A program made the translations under genes and the position numbers. A stretch of DNA of 64,000 nt, taken from contig NC_135786.1 in the NCBI RefSeq assembly GCF_051106095.1, positions 86,402,001 to 86,466,000 on the forward strand. The letters run 5' to 3'. Positions 23,093 to 35,292 of this stretch are shown here, piece after piece. Source of the stretch: Pogona vitticeps. Taxonomy: Eukaryota; Chordata; Lepidosauria; Squamata; Agamidae. The first letter of the stretch is position 1; every line of letters begins with the position of its first letter. The notes under the pieces are model-generated. The model saw only the letters and a program-made list of their open reading frames with translations. It had not been told where the DNA came from and made no database searches.

Positions 23093-24977
23093 AGACACAT
23101 GTGAAGCTTTTCCACCAGTCCAATAGCTGGTATCATACCTCAGGCCCCCCGGGTTGGAAAAGCACTAGTCAGGACGCTGGGAAGACGAAAGGTCTGTCCC
23201 ATTCCTCCTTCTGCCTGTGCACACAATTAAACTGTGCTAAATAAAAGTAATAAATGTATGTATCACTTTGAGCCCCAATACTTGTCTCTCAGAGACTGAG
23301 TCCCTCTTTCTGGGAGAAAGGCAAGGTACAAACCAACATAAACCAATAGCTAAATAAATCATAACATGCTTAACGAAACAGATTAAAGATTTTCCTGGAG
23401 AATCTATGGATGATCATCTTGGCACACAAATGTGTATTTATTGTCGGTGGGATTGTTAGGTTTTCCAGCATTGTTTCTCATTAGCAGAGGATCCATCACA
23501 AAGCTTTAGTAAGTTTTAAGACATTAGCTTTGCCCAGTCCTGTGCCTCCTTTCAAAACAAATTGACAGCTGCTCTCAAGAATAGCTATAATTAGATATCC
23601 TTTTTGACAGGCCCGTGTGCAGATGGTCAGTTTAGTGTGCAGACAGCAGGAGTACCAACATTTGGCCTGGGAGAATGGACGGGCCCTTGAAAATAATCAA
23701 TCAGAGGGGACAACGTTCCATTCTAGATCATATTGTATCCCTTGTAAATAATAAGAAACCAGTGCTAGCCAGCAACTGATGGATTTCCGAGAAGGTGGGA
23801 GTAGAGTGAGGAATTCATTAGTCACATTTTTGGCAGGGGATCTTTTTCTGTTGCTGTTGTTGTTATCAAATTCTACAGCTAAGGTGGCGAGGAGGTTATT
23901 AGGCGTAGTAGCAAATATAAAGTTTTATTAGCAGTAAAACTGCAAAAGCTAATGGTGGTGCCGACTCTCCATAAAATCATTGTCACAGTTAATTCTGAAC
24001 TCCTTATTTCAAGCTTAATAATAAGAAACTCAATGGAGAAGATATTACACGGCCCATATCACTCATGAGTGCCCCAGGCCTGAGTAACTTGTTATTTTGC
24101 TCATGAGTGAAATAAAATGTAGATTATACTGCCTGATATCAGGGGCATTGTTTTAGCTGAGGGTGTATACATGGTGATTGGGGGTGGGGGCTAGGCATTC
24201 TGAGTAGGTTTCATTTTCTTAACTGTTCTGAGAATGATCTTCATGTTTTTTGTTCCAGCTAACCAAAGTGTCTTCCTATTATTTTTGAGACTTAAAAAAA
24301 AAACACCAACCCAATCCTATGTGTTTTTACTTGGAAATGTCTTTCCACCAGCTCAGAGGGATTTACCTCTGGGCAATCAAGCACAGACTAACTCTGATTG
24401 TTTCCTACCTTTTCTTTGTTAAGTTCCAGAAAACAAGGTAGTTCACATTACATTGTAATGTCTTTGAGCTCAGCCAGGCCCTGCATATATATATTCAAAA
24501 TTAAACCAAAGAGGAGAGAACTGTTCATCAGCATCCCCCCCCCAAAAAAAATCCTGCAAGCCTATATATAATCTTTGCCTTTTGCCCAGCCTAAGAACCA
24601 TCACTCTATGCTCTCCTAAACATTTATTTATTCTACCAACCAAGAATAAATAAATAGCAAAAGACAGTGGTTATAGCTGTACTGGACAAGACTGTGAGCA
24701 GCCTGCCCACCCTCCATCTACTCACCTAGTAATAGGTGGTGAGAAGCAGAACGAAAAACGTCCTTGAAACATTGTGAAGAAAGTAACAGTGGGTTACCGC
24801 AGCTGTAACGATAGCGATCCTTTTATGCTTTTGTTTCACTTTCTTTCAAAAACTTTGCTTTAGCTGTGCTGTCCCAGAGTGTTTCTTATTACCTTAAAGC
24901 TAAAACCACTTTTTTAAGGCGGTAATTACCATCTCTTTCTCAGAATGCCAACAAATTTAGAAAATCACCAAAACAAA
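23093..24977. other. Mostly unique sequence, possible constrained block
   Basis: At 23225-23350 'gagtccctctttctgggag ... aaggcaaggtacaaacc' looks like the eroded 3' end of a SINE or CR1 element. From about 23590 to 24070 the sequence is free of repeats, balanced in composition and shows no frame, which is the look of conserved non-coding DNA. The rest is AT-rich with short A and C runs. Confidence 0.4.
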
Positions 24978-25700
24978 ATCATAGAATCATAAAAAAGTGA
25001 AGTTGGAAGGAGCCTACAAGACCATCAAATCCAACCCCCTGCTCAATGCAGGAATACAATCAAACATGGTGGTGCTGCAGGCTAAACCGCAGAAGCCTGT
25101 GCTGCAGGGTCAGAAGACCAAGCAGTCATAAGATCAAATCCACACGACGGAGTGAGCGCCCGTTGCTTGTCCCAGCTCCCGTCAACCTAGCGGTTCGAAA
25201 GCATGCAAATGCAAGTAGATTAATAGGGCCCACCTCGGTGGGAAGGTAAACAGCGTTCCGTGTCTAAGTCGCACTGGCCATGTGACCACGGGAGATTGTC
25301 TTCGGACAAAACGCTGGCTCTATGGCTTGAAAACGGGGATGAGCACCACCCCCTAGAGTCGAACACGACCGGACAAAAATTGTCAAGGGGAACCTTTACC
25401 TTTACTTTTTATATCTGCCAGGTGATTATCTAAGTTATTCTTGAATGCCTCCAGTGTTGGATCACTCACCAGCTCCCAAGGTAACTGGTCCACTGCCATA
25501 CTGCTCTAACAGTTATGAGGTTTTTCCTGATATTAAACAAAATCTAGCTTCCTTTAACTTGAGTTTTGTATCTTTGCCTTTGGCCACTGCCACCATCAAC
25601 TACCAACATTATGAGCCCCACTCGCCACCGACAAGAACCTTCAAATGTTTCTGCAGGCTCTACTTGCTTCAAGTGTTTTGTGGCCTTTGTTTTCACAGAT
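24978..25700 (-). repeat. CR1 LINE 3' end, split by a SINE
   Basis: The plus strand begins 'catagaatcataaaaaag' and continues 'gttggaaggagcctacaag' and 'ccaaccccctgctcaatgc', the reverse complement of the CR1 3' end. After the SINE at 25067-25410 it resumes 'atctgccaggtgattatct', 'gcctccagtgttggatcac' and 'ggtccactgccatactgc'. The order matches a contiguous CR1 3' UTR and tail. No reverse transcriptase is present, as expected for a 5'-truncated copy. Confidence 0.8.
25067..25410 (+). repeat. Sauria-type SINE with BovB-like 3' end
   Basis: Starts 'ggtgctgcaggctaaacc', a tRNA-like head, then 'cataagatcaaatccacacg' (B-box region), the common body ('cggttcgaaagcatgc', 'ccacctcggtgggaagg', 'ctggccatgtgaccacgg'), and ends 'gagtcgaacacgaccgg' and '(CCTTTA)n'. 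It is about 344 bp. It sits inside a CR1 3' end and is therefore younger than it. I could not define its duplication. Confidence 0.85.
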
Positions 25701-26579
25701 ACTTTCCGTCAGTTTTGAGTTGAAAGTTCTCACACAGGGCTCTGTGACTCAACACCAAACTGTCCCCATGTTTCCTGTGCCAAGCTCCTTATCCCCCTCT
25801 GTAACACAATGTTCGCTACATCTTGACATCATCACATTGGTTATTTCGAAGCACATACCATATTAATGGGTTGGGAAGCAGGAGGGAAATGCAGTATAAA
25901 TGACTTCAGAAGGTGGCACATGTCATGTTGTTTGCCATGGAGGAAAAAGAGTCACAGAGCTGCCACCACTTATCTGACACCCAGCAAGCTTGTTTGTCTC
26001 CTTCCCTGCTTAAAATAGATTATGTATTTATTTTAATAATTTAAATACATAATTCATTTATTTCAAGCATTTACTACACCCAGCTTCATTAGTACAAAGG
26101 ACTCTCTAACTTGCACAATTGAATTGCACATTTTAAAAATACATTTGACAGAACAAAATCTGAAAAATGAAAAACAGCTGCACAAATTAAAAGAGAACAA
26201 CAGAAACAGAAAAATATGTAAAAGGGCCCTTTTTATTTCACCAGGTATTCAAATATTTTTATCAGCTGGAAATGGTCAATTCATTGCCACGTATACTTCC
26301 ATGGCAAGGGCATTCTGTTCACAGGATGCCAAAATGGAGGAAAACTCTCGTCACCCATCTTCATAACCTACAAAGGAAGAACAGGTTACGGAAGGGACTG
26401 GCAGTATGATCTTAGTAGCCATAGACTCAACAGACATGGACACTGATAAAACATGGATAACCTAACAGGAAACCTCAACATAGATACCCTGGTATGGCTA
26501 GCAGGTGAGAAAGATGCCATAAAACCTATTTCCACTTCCAACAAAAAAAAAACATATTAAAGACCATCCTTAGGCTCCC
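25701..26579. other. Unique sequence, no gene
   Basis: The ATTTA/TTTAAA-rich stretch at 26010-26070 is low complexity. No repeat family recognised. Confidence 0.4.
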
Positions 26580-26735
26580 TAGGTTCCCTAGTCACGCTGG
26601 CCACGTGACAATGGAAACTGTCTTCGGACAAGCGCTGGCTCTACGGCTTGAAAAATGGGATGAACACCGCCCCCTAGAGTCGGACACGACTGGACTAAAA
26701 AATGTCAAGGGGAACCTTTACCTTTAACTTTTTAG
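26580..26735 (+). repeat. Sauria-type SINE, 5'-truncated
   Basis: Contains the 3' half of the family: 'ctggccacgtgacaatgg', 'gtcttcggacaagcgctgg', 'agtcggacacgactgg' and 'ggggaacctttacc'. The AGTCGGACACGACTG motif here is the cleanest in the window and is shared with BovB LINE 3' ends. The head is missing, as in an incomplete reverse transcript. Confidence 0.85.
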
Positions 26736-26774
26736 GCTGTTAAATTGATATTTTAGCAATAACACATCTAGAAA

Positions 26775-27001
26775 AGGGCTGGCTGGACAGCTCACTGGGT
26801 AAAATATCTGGTTATGAGTTCAGTTCCCTACTGTGCATCCCAGAAGAAGAGCCAGCCTCTGTAGCCTTGAGCAAGCTGTAAAATTCAGAATGCCCCCAGA
26901 AGAAAGGAATGGTAAACTACTTTTGAGTCTCTGTCTAGAAACCCTGAAAAGGATTGACATAAAGTGGAATCAACTTGATGACATGCAATTATTATTATTA
27001 T
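26775..27001 (+). repeat. tRNA-derived SINE (family B)
   Basis: Starts 'gggctggctggacagctcac' near 26775, passes a B-box-like 'gagttcagttccctactg' and 'tgtagccttgagcaagctg', and ends 'gtggaatcaacttgatgacatg' followed by (ATT)n. The tail type 'acttgatgaca' resembles L2-type LINE ends. This uninterrupted copy serves as the ruler for the two disrupted copies at 320-790 and 18403-19152. Confidence 0.75.
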
Positions 27002-30000
27002 CTAGAAAAGGTATTATGCCAAAGGTCAGAAAGAATCACACCGATTCAAATACATTTTTTTTCTGGGTTGAACTTCTATTTGGTTGCCTTCATCTCATCT
27101 GTTTTTGACTCCAGGCATTGGTTCAGCTTGTACTCTCATCTGAACATCATCAAAAGGAAAAACATAGTCATATATTACTCATGTAGTGATTAGGCCTTGC
27201 TCCAAATTCCCCAGATGACCTTCATGCAGTAGATCAGCCAGAGAAACATATAAATCTGTAGGACAGCATAGAATAACTGCCACAAGATAGAAGTGATTAC
27301 TGCTCAGCAGCACTATCTGAAAATAGCTCCAAGATGATAACACAGTCACACATCCCACTACTCCCAATTTCAACAGTGATCCCCGATGGACACTATATAA
27401 TTGGTTGTATTAAAGACTACCTTAGTATCCAGCAGGAAGGTTGCATATCTGGTGTTTTTTCCCCCACTTCTGGTATAGATTGTCTACCTGGTTTTTTGAA
27501 ACTAACTTGACTCTGAAACCAGGCTCGGGTCAAATTCCAGATGGAAACAGAACTGTTTCTGACAACAGTACGGAGAGTGATCTCCCCTCCACAATACCCC
27601 CCACACACATAATCTCTGGAGATACCCCCCACCCCAAATCATCTCTGGAGATATAGAAACCCTTCTGGGTTCTGCTTAAGTGCTGTGCCAATAGGTTTAG
27701 GGAAGAGTGAAGCAGATAAAAAATTGCTATCTTAGGGCTATACCTGCTGACATTTGTACTTCCACGCAGCTATCCACACGACCGGAGCCCTGCATTCTTC
27801 CTCTTCTGACCATCACAGTGCATGTGAAGCTCCTTGACCAGAGACAGAAAATATGGAGTCCACAGGCCAGGTGTAACTCCCAGAGATTCCTTGTCCAAGA
27901 TACAAGCTTTTTGGCCCTTTCTGACATTCAGAGGCAGAAATAAAGGAGCTACTGAAAATTCAGAAAGCTGGTAAATGAAACTGAACTCTCTTTTACAACC
28001 TGAGAAGATGTTGTATCACATCTCATTCCTGAGTCAGCTTGCATGGAGCGAACAGAACCAAGCTCAGTGGGGGGAAATGTCCAGATTAACAGGAATTACA
28101 TCCAGTTCTGCTCACTTTGCTTTGGATCCATTTCATGCCTTCAGCCTTCCTTATGCAGCAACACTTCCAAGCAGGAATTCAGTCCCTGCACTGAAACAGT
28201 GTTCTCTATCCCTGTTTCAGACACTCAAGGAAAGCAGTGTTGTTGTTGTTGTTTTTTTGAGAAAAGTAATTTTGGGGGAAAAGGGAGAGGAGGAGGTGGG
28301 ATTTCTATACATCTAGACAATTAAAGGCCTATTTATGATCACTTTTACACTAACAAGTCCCAACTCCTACATTTCACAGACTGCGACCAAACAGCATCAA
28401 ACACTGAAACTGGAATATCCTAAACACCTGGGGTTGTTCCAAGCATTTGCCATATGCATCTTTTCTTGTTCAGACATCCAGGCACCCATCCCAGAAATTA
28501 TTGCTTCTTACAGTCATTGTGGGCAGCTCTAAGTAGGACATCTAGAACATCCAAGATATTTTGGAAGAGGGCAAAGAACTGCCCATCACTCAGTGGGGAT
28601 TTAGCCTTGATGAGGAATCTGTTCAGTTGTTGAGACGCCTAGGATACTAATCGCCTTTCAGTTTAAAGTACTGATGGATAAGCCCTCATGCAGTCAAGAG
28701 GTTTGGTCCTCCAAAAAAAAAAAAGAGCTTCTAAATATAAACACCAAAGTCATTTAAACTCTTTGGCTTGGGTAATAGGCTAACAGTTAGATGCAAGCTG
28801 AATTTCCCCAAAGACTTACACTAATTCCCAGAAATGAAATCTCTGCTCATAAATACATTTCCCTGTTGATTTGGAACTGTATTTTGTTAGTCTATTAAAA
28901 AGATATCCTTACAAGAAAACATTTCCTCACAAATTGTTCTGCCCTGCCATACTTTTCCTAATAGCAGGGGAGGAAACTTGGATTCTCCTGGTGACTAGGT
29001 GGAAACCAGTGAGGATCTAGAAGGATTTCAACAGATCCTTGGTCTTGCAACTGAGAGCTGGTTGCTGAATTTAGCCCATCACACCCTACTGATGGGCAAA
29101 ATCTTCCAGCTGTTTCATAGCATCAGCCTACATCTATGATTTCTATTCAGATGATGATGATTTTGGCATAGATTATTGCTTCCCATATAAAAGACAGCTA
29201 GCATCCTAAAGACTGAGCGGTGCCATCTCTGATCACCACTCCTTTTCTTCCTCCTGAAGTGTGTAAATATATTTGTATTATCAGTTTCTGCCTTGAATCA
29301 TGAGATCTCTGATCAAAAGGGAAGTTCAAATTATGTCTCTGTTGCTGAGCATTCCCAGAACTTTGGAAATTATTGTTAACATTCCAGGACATCCCCCACC
29401 CCACCCCCACCCAAGGGTCTGGCTATTTTGTTTTTCTTTTTGAAGTTTTGGAATGGACCTCTAACTTATTTTCCTCAACTTTCTATTCTTTTCACTCTTG
29501 GCAGGTCCACTCTGGATACTGGTTTAGAACTACCCCAGCTTCTTTTGATCCAGAAGGAAATGAGAGTTGTGGTTGAGTTTCATCAGCATACTGGTTCCAC
29601 TGAACTGCAAAACATAATTGCCCACTCCCACTCTTGCCGATCTGGACCTCTCCAGATAGTCATCAGTTCATGACACTTCTGAGCCTCCCCAGCTTTTAAG
29701 AACTTTAGGGGAGGCCTTTTTTGAACCCACCACCCTCAGGGGCATACCTGCTTAAGGACAGACATTCAGGCTCTCTGCTAGAAGATTTGGAGAACACACT
29801 GTATCATGGGAAAAACTGAGAGGAGCATGGGTAAATCATATGCATCCCTTGTCTCCAAATTCACCCCCTTGCACCTCTGCTGCTACTGGGAAAAAAAACC
29901 CAAAATTACTCTCCCATTTTCCCCCAGGCTGCAAATGGAAAACGAAAAGGAGAGGCAGCATTTTCTCTTACTGGAAGGAGATAAGACCAGAATACGTAAT

Positions 30001-31204
30001 CCTCGGAATACATAAAATGGGTAGTCTCCTTCTGCGGGAGGGGACACTGAGCTTACAAAAGATATATTTACTTATTTTATTTATTTCTCCCAACTGCAGC
30101 TTGTTAGCAGTTCTCTTGAGGCACATTTGTATGCTCTGGCATACCGTTTGGGAGTTATTGCCCTAATGTTCTGGAGCAACATGACAATAAGTGCTTATAG
30201 CAAACCACTGAGAGGAAAAGAGGAGGAGAGAGACCATCAGAGACAATTTTCTCCCAATTAAAAAAGACTAGAAAGCCAGCACGATTTGAAAGGTTTATTA
30301 TTTTGCATCCATAGCATGAACCCAAGTAATTAAAACTGATTTATTTAACAGATATAAATATACCACAAACTTTACAAGGAGATTTAAAATGCTCTTTTTG
30401 TATCTCTTCCTATATGCTAATTAATTTCATGATCCAAAAACAGATTACAAAATGTTATATCTGAGGATAAATTGTTGATGCTGACTGTGTCGACAGTCTC
30501 CACATAAATTTAATTTCAAAAGGACATTTATTGCATGCACTTTTAGAATGCAGTGCTTTCATCACTCTAGTCCTGAAGAATTGTTGCAGAAATAAAATAC
30601 GCTTACAAAAATAAAATATGCTTATGGCCTACACTTATTGGCAAAACTCTATTGTGTTACTACACAAGCACAGCAGAATTTAGGTCACTGGCAGTAACAG
30701 ATTGCCGCTAATTAAAGAGTCCCCTGCTTGGATTCTGAGTTGCATGCAAGTCATATAAATTGAGATGAAGTTGCTCACACCGTCAAATCAAAGCAAAGAT
30801 TCTTATTCATGGCAACCTGTCAGTGATGTCATCCCCACTATGCCAGAGCTGTGAGATAACAGGATACGAGGCAGAATCCTATTGGTTAGTTACACTGGCA
30901 TAAATGCAGTGGTGTCAATCGTAGTGGCACATAGCAGCTACTTAAAGGTTTGGTGCTTGTATCCCTCATTGTGGACCAACTCGCACAACTGCCATGACAT
31001 GAGAGTTCAAAGCGGTGGCTTGTTAACTAGCAGCAAATTTGTCACTCAGGTTTATACTATTCCACTTATACCAGCATACCAGCCACCTTCAGTCTTTTTG
31101 GGGGATAAAAAGTGGGGTAAAAATATTTTAAACAAACAACCCCCCCTCCTATGATTCTGGCCTTTATAGCATTATGAGAGATTTGTTTAATAGCCAAGAG
31201 AACC
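27002..31204. other. Long unique stretch, no gene
   Basis: About 4.2 kb with few recognisable repeats. A local direct repeat lies near 27608-27652 ('atctctggagatacccccc' and 'atctctggagatatag'). From 30295 to 30560 is a repeat-free AT-rich block with homeodomain-like 'gctaattaatt' sites that could be regulatory. At 30645-30760 'cagattgccgctaattaaag' belongs to a short motif seen in three other places. Frames of up to 113 codons (27975-28316) have no recognisable domain. Confidence 0.4.
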
Positions 31205-31350
31205 ACAGATATATTTCGTAGCTCAATGGTTTAGGTCTCTGGCTGTGGAGATGAAGACTGGATACTTGATTCCCTGCTGTGCCTCCTTGACAGGAGCTGG
31301 ACTTCATGATCCATAGGGTCCCTTTTAGCTCTGCAGTTTCAAGATATTAT
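31205..31350 (+). repeat. Short tRNA-derived SINE (family D)
   Basis: Contains 'gctcagtggtttaggtctc' (A box region), 'cttgattccctgctgtgcc' (B box region), 'tccttgacaggagctggac' and 'catgatccatagggtccc', then 'gctctgcagtttcaag' and an ATTAT-rich tail. It shares its tRNA head with family B but has a different 3' part. Another copy is at 38255. Confidence 0.75.
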
Positions 31351-31960
31351 TATACTATTATCCTTGCATTAAACTTGCACATAACCCTTGTAGCTTTTGC
31401 TGTGTTATTTTACAGAGCCCAGAGCCTGACTTCTCCCTTCTACCCAACCCTGGAATAATTCCCTTAGAAAGTCAACATTCTTGAATACAACAATTTTGCT
31501 CAAATATTCTGGTAAATGTCCTTTTAATACGGAGCTTAATTTCACTCTGATGGAAATAACTTACTTGTGCTGGAGTGGAGCAATGTCAGACACAGACTTG
31601 CAAAGACACACTGCATCATTCAGTTGCTCCATTCATTTAGGATGCAATGGATTTGCTTTTACTAAATTTAATATGTATTGGATTTGCTTTCGGTTTATAG
31701 AAATGTTACAAAATGCAGCCAAAGTATAACTGAGCCAAACCGGGTGGGGAGTGAGGATACCCTTTTTTTTTTTTTTTGCCTTTTTTATTGTTAAAAGTTC
31801 CTCACATCCTTTCAGCAGTTTTTCAGCTGCTGCTTTGAAACTAAAAAACAATCCAAGAAATACTGTCTTCTGAATGTCACTGTCAGCAACATGCTATCAT
31901 AATAATATTACCAGGTTCTAATAGGCATAATGATGCAGTGTAATCTCATCAGATGGCATC
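31351..31960. other. Unique sequence, no gene
   Basis: A T run (31763-31778) is the only simple tract. No repeat or coding family recognised. Confidence 0.4.
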
Positions 31961-31968
31961 ATCTATAG

Positions 31969-32068
31969 CAGTCGTCACTAACCTTGCATAATCCGGGTGT
32001 TCTTGGACTGCAACTCCCAGAAACTCTGGCCAGCATAGCTAGTGGTTACCCAAGGTTGGGAACCATTG
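31969..32068. mobile_element. Palindromic hAT MITE, CAGTGGTTCCCAACC family (copy 3)
   Basis: 100 bp, left 'cagtcgtcactaaccttgc' and right 'cccaaggttgggaaccattg', sharing 'gtgttcttggactgcaact' with the other copies. Flanks atctatag / gtctatag match at 7 of 8 positions. Shorter than the 135-bp relatives because the spacer between the arms is reduced. Confidence 0.75.
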
Positions 32069-32076
32069 GTCTATAG

Positions 32077-32730
32077 GACTGCCCCATCTTAGGGTTCCAG
32101 CTGAAATGTAGGAGAATTGATATGCTCCTCCATTTCTCCAGGAAAGGAGAAAATCTCAATGTGAGCAGCATTGCTAAAGGAAAATCATGTTGCTTTGTGC
32201 TTTGCTTTAGGGGAAGACATATGTGAGGTGGATCTGAAATGTGGACACACATCTCCACCCATTCCCAGCAGCCCACCATCGAAGTGTTTTGTATGTACAC
32301 TGCTCCAAATGGCCCAACAGGCCTAAATGAGTATATGGACCAGTGGTCTGGATCTTTGGAGTGATGCCATGGGGCCCATTATGCCATTATGCTGGTAGTC
32401 CACAGAGTGGACTACCAGCATCAAAAGGCTTCTTGTTGCATAAGCCCTGGCAGCAGTGATGGAAAACTTGGGAGAAACTCTCTTCCCAGCCCTGGCCTGC
32501 CCCACCTCTACAACATCACAAGGGCCCAGTCTTCTAACATCACAAGTATCTACCTCCAGTCTCAGATTTTGGCCTTCTCATTAATCTCCCCCAACTCCAG
32601 ATCATTCAAAAAGCAAAGTTTGGGATAGAAGATCTTGCCTGCCTCATCATCATGTAAGTCCAATTTACTCTGAAACATGGCAACAAGGAAACAGAATTAT
32701 TCCCCGTGCCCTGCCAGACACCAGTGTTTT

Positions 32731-32807
<77 letters not shown>

Positions 32808-33051
32808 TAGAATACTAGACCCAAAGTAAGCAAATTTAGGGCAGCTGTGCTTGAACACAAATAATGCAGGATGTGCAGATTATCCTGCTCTGGACATGAA
32901 AAGTTAGAAAGATCAGAGGGGTGATGAATCTTACAGATTTTTTAAAAAATCCACCACCAAGGCATCCTCTCAAAGCACCTTAAATCAGTGGGAAAGAAGA
33001 AATCTACACAGTTTTGGAAAGTGAAGTCTGCCATTCACAACATTCTAGAGG
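32077..33051. other. Unique sequence with CT/GA palindrome, no gene
   Basis: Near 32380-32420 'gtagtccacagagtggactac' forms a small palindrome. The CT-then-GA tract at 32734-32806 is listed separately. No coding signal. Confidence 0.4.
32734..32806. repeat. Mirror-like (CT)n-(GA)n palindromic microsatellite
   Basis: A CT array of about 15 units is followed directly by a GA array of about 20 units, so the tract is its own reverse complement and can fold into a long perfect hairpin. Each half is also a homopurine/homopyrimidine run. Confidence 0.9.
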
Positions 33052-33059
33052 GCCTAGAT

Positions 33060-33333
33060 CAGTGGTTCCCAACCTTATCCCCACCACATTTGCATAAAAG
33101 GGCATTTTTAAAAGGGTAAAATCATCCCTTCTCATAAAGAAGAGGCTTCTTTCTGCCCCAAAGGGCCTGTTTCTCATACATTCACATACACACTAACTTT
33201 AATATCCGGTTCCGAAAGGTCAAGGAAGAAATTATTAAATAAATGCTACAACAAATACAAGGCAACTGATGACCACAAAGAAAACACTCTGCAACCCCCT
33301 TGGGGGTCACAACCTCCAGGTTGAGAAACAGTG
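33060..33333. mobile_element. hAT MITE related to the CAGTGGTTCCCAACC family
   Basis: 274 bp. It begins CAGTGGTTCCCAACCTTATC and ends 'ccaggttgagaaacagtg', with flanks gcctagat / gcctagag (7 of 8). Inside, 'caaccccctt' and 'gggggtcacaacc' resemble hAT-Charlie non-autonomous elements of mammals and reptiles. The long interior differs from the 135-bp foldback copies, so this is a separate subfamily. Confidence 0.75.
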
Positions 33334-33929
33334 GCCTAGAGCATCCCATTAAAAAAGGAAACATAACTTCCAGCCATTCCAGGAACTTATCTATCAGGAG
33401 CCGGTATTTCTGTAGCTTACTGGTAACCACTTCCAAAAATTCAGAGCAGGGATAACCTGTTTCAGAATGAGCAGTGATTTATATTACATGTATAACTGAT
33501 GGTGATTTACCTTTATTTTCCAGCTGCTTTGTTGATATTCTGTTAATTTCAACAGTATCTTGTTGGCCTGTAGGCTTATTCAGGCTAGTTCATTAATAAC
33601 AAAGCCTGACACTAAGCTGTGGATCATAAACTTAGCAACTATCTTATATCAAACCAATGCTATCAAATTTAGTCTTCTCCATCCACCTTGAGCTCATTAT
33701 CCCACACTATCATGCTTTCACGCCTTTGTAATCTCAAAGTAAGACAAGAACACAGAATATTAGAAATTGCCAAAATGCATCCTGTCTAGTACAATAACTA
33801 GAATCATTCTTGGACCTTTTTGTTCCTGTAATGCAGCACTTTAACATCAAGCAACTGGCCAATGTTGCCGTTCATTTCAACTGCTTCTCTTTCACCAACA
33901 ATACACATCTTGAACTACAAAAAGTGTGA
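33334..33929. other. Unique sequence, no gene
   Basis: Nothing recognised on either strand. Confidence 0.4.
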
Positions 33930-33937
33930 ACTGAAAG

Positions 33938-34271
33938 CAATGTTCCCTCTAAACTAGGTGGCTGTGCACCGCACGGCGCTGCATCAGTGCCATGCACCCA
34001 TAACCACTGTTGTTACCCATTTGATTCCGGTCACAGCCAGAACTTTGTATGCCGAAGGTAGGGTTTCTACTAGCAGAAAATTGAAATATTTAAAGAGCAC
34101 AAAACTGCTGCTCTTTAATTACATTCAATTTTCCACCAGCACTGAGTGGAAAGCCTGCCCTGTGTACATGGGGTTCCAGATGCAACCAGAACCAAATGGG
34201 TAGCAAAAGTGGCTGAGGGTGCATGGCATTGATGCAGTGCTTTGCAGCCGGGCAGCTTAGAGGTAACATTG
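33938..34271. mobile_element. hAT-like MITE with CAATGTTCCCTCTAA ends (copy 2)
   Basis: 334 bp. It begins 'caatgttccctctaaacta' and ends 'cttagaggtaacattg'. The arms continue through 'gcactgatgcagcgc'-like sequence on both sides ('ctgcatcagtgccatgcacc' on the left, 'ggtgcatggcattgatgcag' on the right), so about 100 bp at each end can pair. Flanks actgaaag / actgcaag match at 7 of 8 positions. The overlapping frames on both strands are products of the palindrome. Confidence 0.8.
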
Positions 34272-34279
34272 ACTGCAAG

Positions 34280-35026
34280 TAACTAGCAATGTAGGAAAGC
34301 TGTTACATTCCTCCCTTATATAACCATGCTGATGGGTAGAGTTTTGGGATGGAAAATGCTTTCTGGACTGCAATTTCCATTGATCATATTAGCCGAAAGA
34401 TTCTCTGGCTACTTCTCAAGACTCATGGGCTACTTGTATCCCTAGGATTTCTCCATCATCCACAAGATCTAGTTAAAATCCTGAAAGATCAGCTTATTTT
34501 GAAATGAAACAAAACAAGACCCTAAGCACGTAAGCACCTAGAACTTACGGAAAAGACAATGACAGTATATTCTATTAACTAATCCCGTTCACATCTCCAA
34601 AACGTGCACCTCAACTTGTGTGCTAAACCAACTTGCATGTCTGGCAAAATCTATTGTTTTAGAACACGGTGAAGCAGCTGCACCTGTGTGGCAAACTCTA
34701 CACTTCCTAGAATGTTCTGACACCCATTCACCTAAATAGTGCACATTTAGGAGAAAGTACACTACAAATGCATAAGGTTTTCATGTAAGTGCATATCCTG
34801 GGAAAATATGTTTAAAATGTGTTATGTTAAAATAAGTGTTCATTAAACTGTTGTTTCCATGTAGCCATTGCTGAATTCACAAAACATGCTGGGGGGAAAT
34901 TCACAACTGGATGCAAAACAGAGACTGAAACAAACCTTGAATTGGAAGAAAAAGAGACCGAAGAAATACTGAACTGACAGAGTCACCCAACCCTATAAGA
35001 AAGGTTGCAGTCATTGTTATTTTATG
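34280..35026. other. Unique sequence, no gene
   Basis: Near 34335-34385 'tttctggactgcaatttcc' is a faint trace of a hAT-like repeat. Otherwise nothing recognised. Confidence 0.4.
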
Positions 35027-35034
35027 ATCTGATT

Positions 35035-35284
35035 TAGAGATGGGCACGAACCAATGGTTCGGCACTACAGCACAGTTCATTTCCTGACCGAACAGCTATT
35101 TCTTCAGTTCAGTGCCCCCCCACTCCAGAGGGCACCCAGTCAGCAGCAGTGCCGGGAGGAGGTGGCCGGGTGAGGTGCTGCAACTGAGGGGGCACTCACT
35201 GGAGGGGACAAGGCACCAAATTGCAGATCAGCTCTTCAGCCAGGAAACAAACCATGACGAACCAGTAGTTCATGCCCATCTCTT
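35035..35284. mobile_element. hAT-like MITE, 'GGGCATGAAC' foldback family (copy 2)
   Basis: 250 bp with inverted ends ('tagagatgggcacgaacc' and 'gtagttcatgcccatctctta') and a perfect 8-bp duplication, atctgatt (35027-35034 and 35285-35292). The interior has GC-rich inverted segments around 'gggcaccc'/'gggggcactcactgg'. Homologous to 338-600. Confidence 0.8.
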
Positions 35285-35292
35285 ATCTGATT

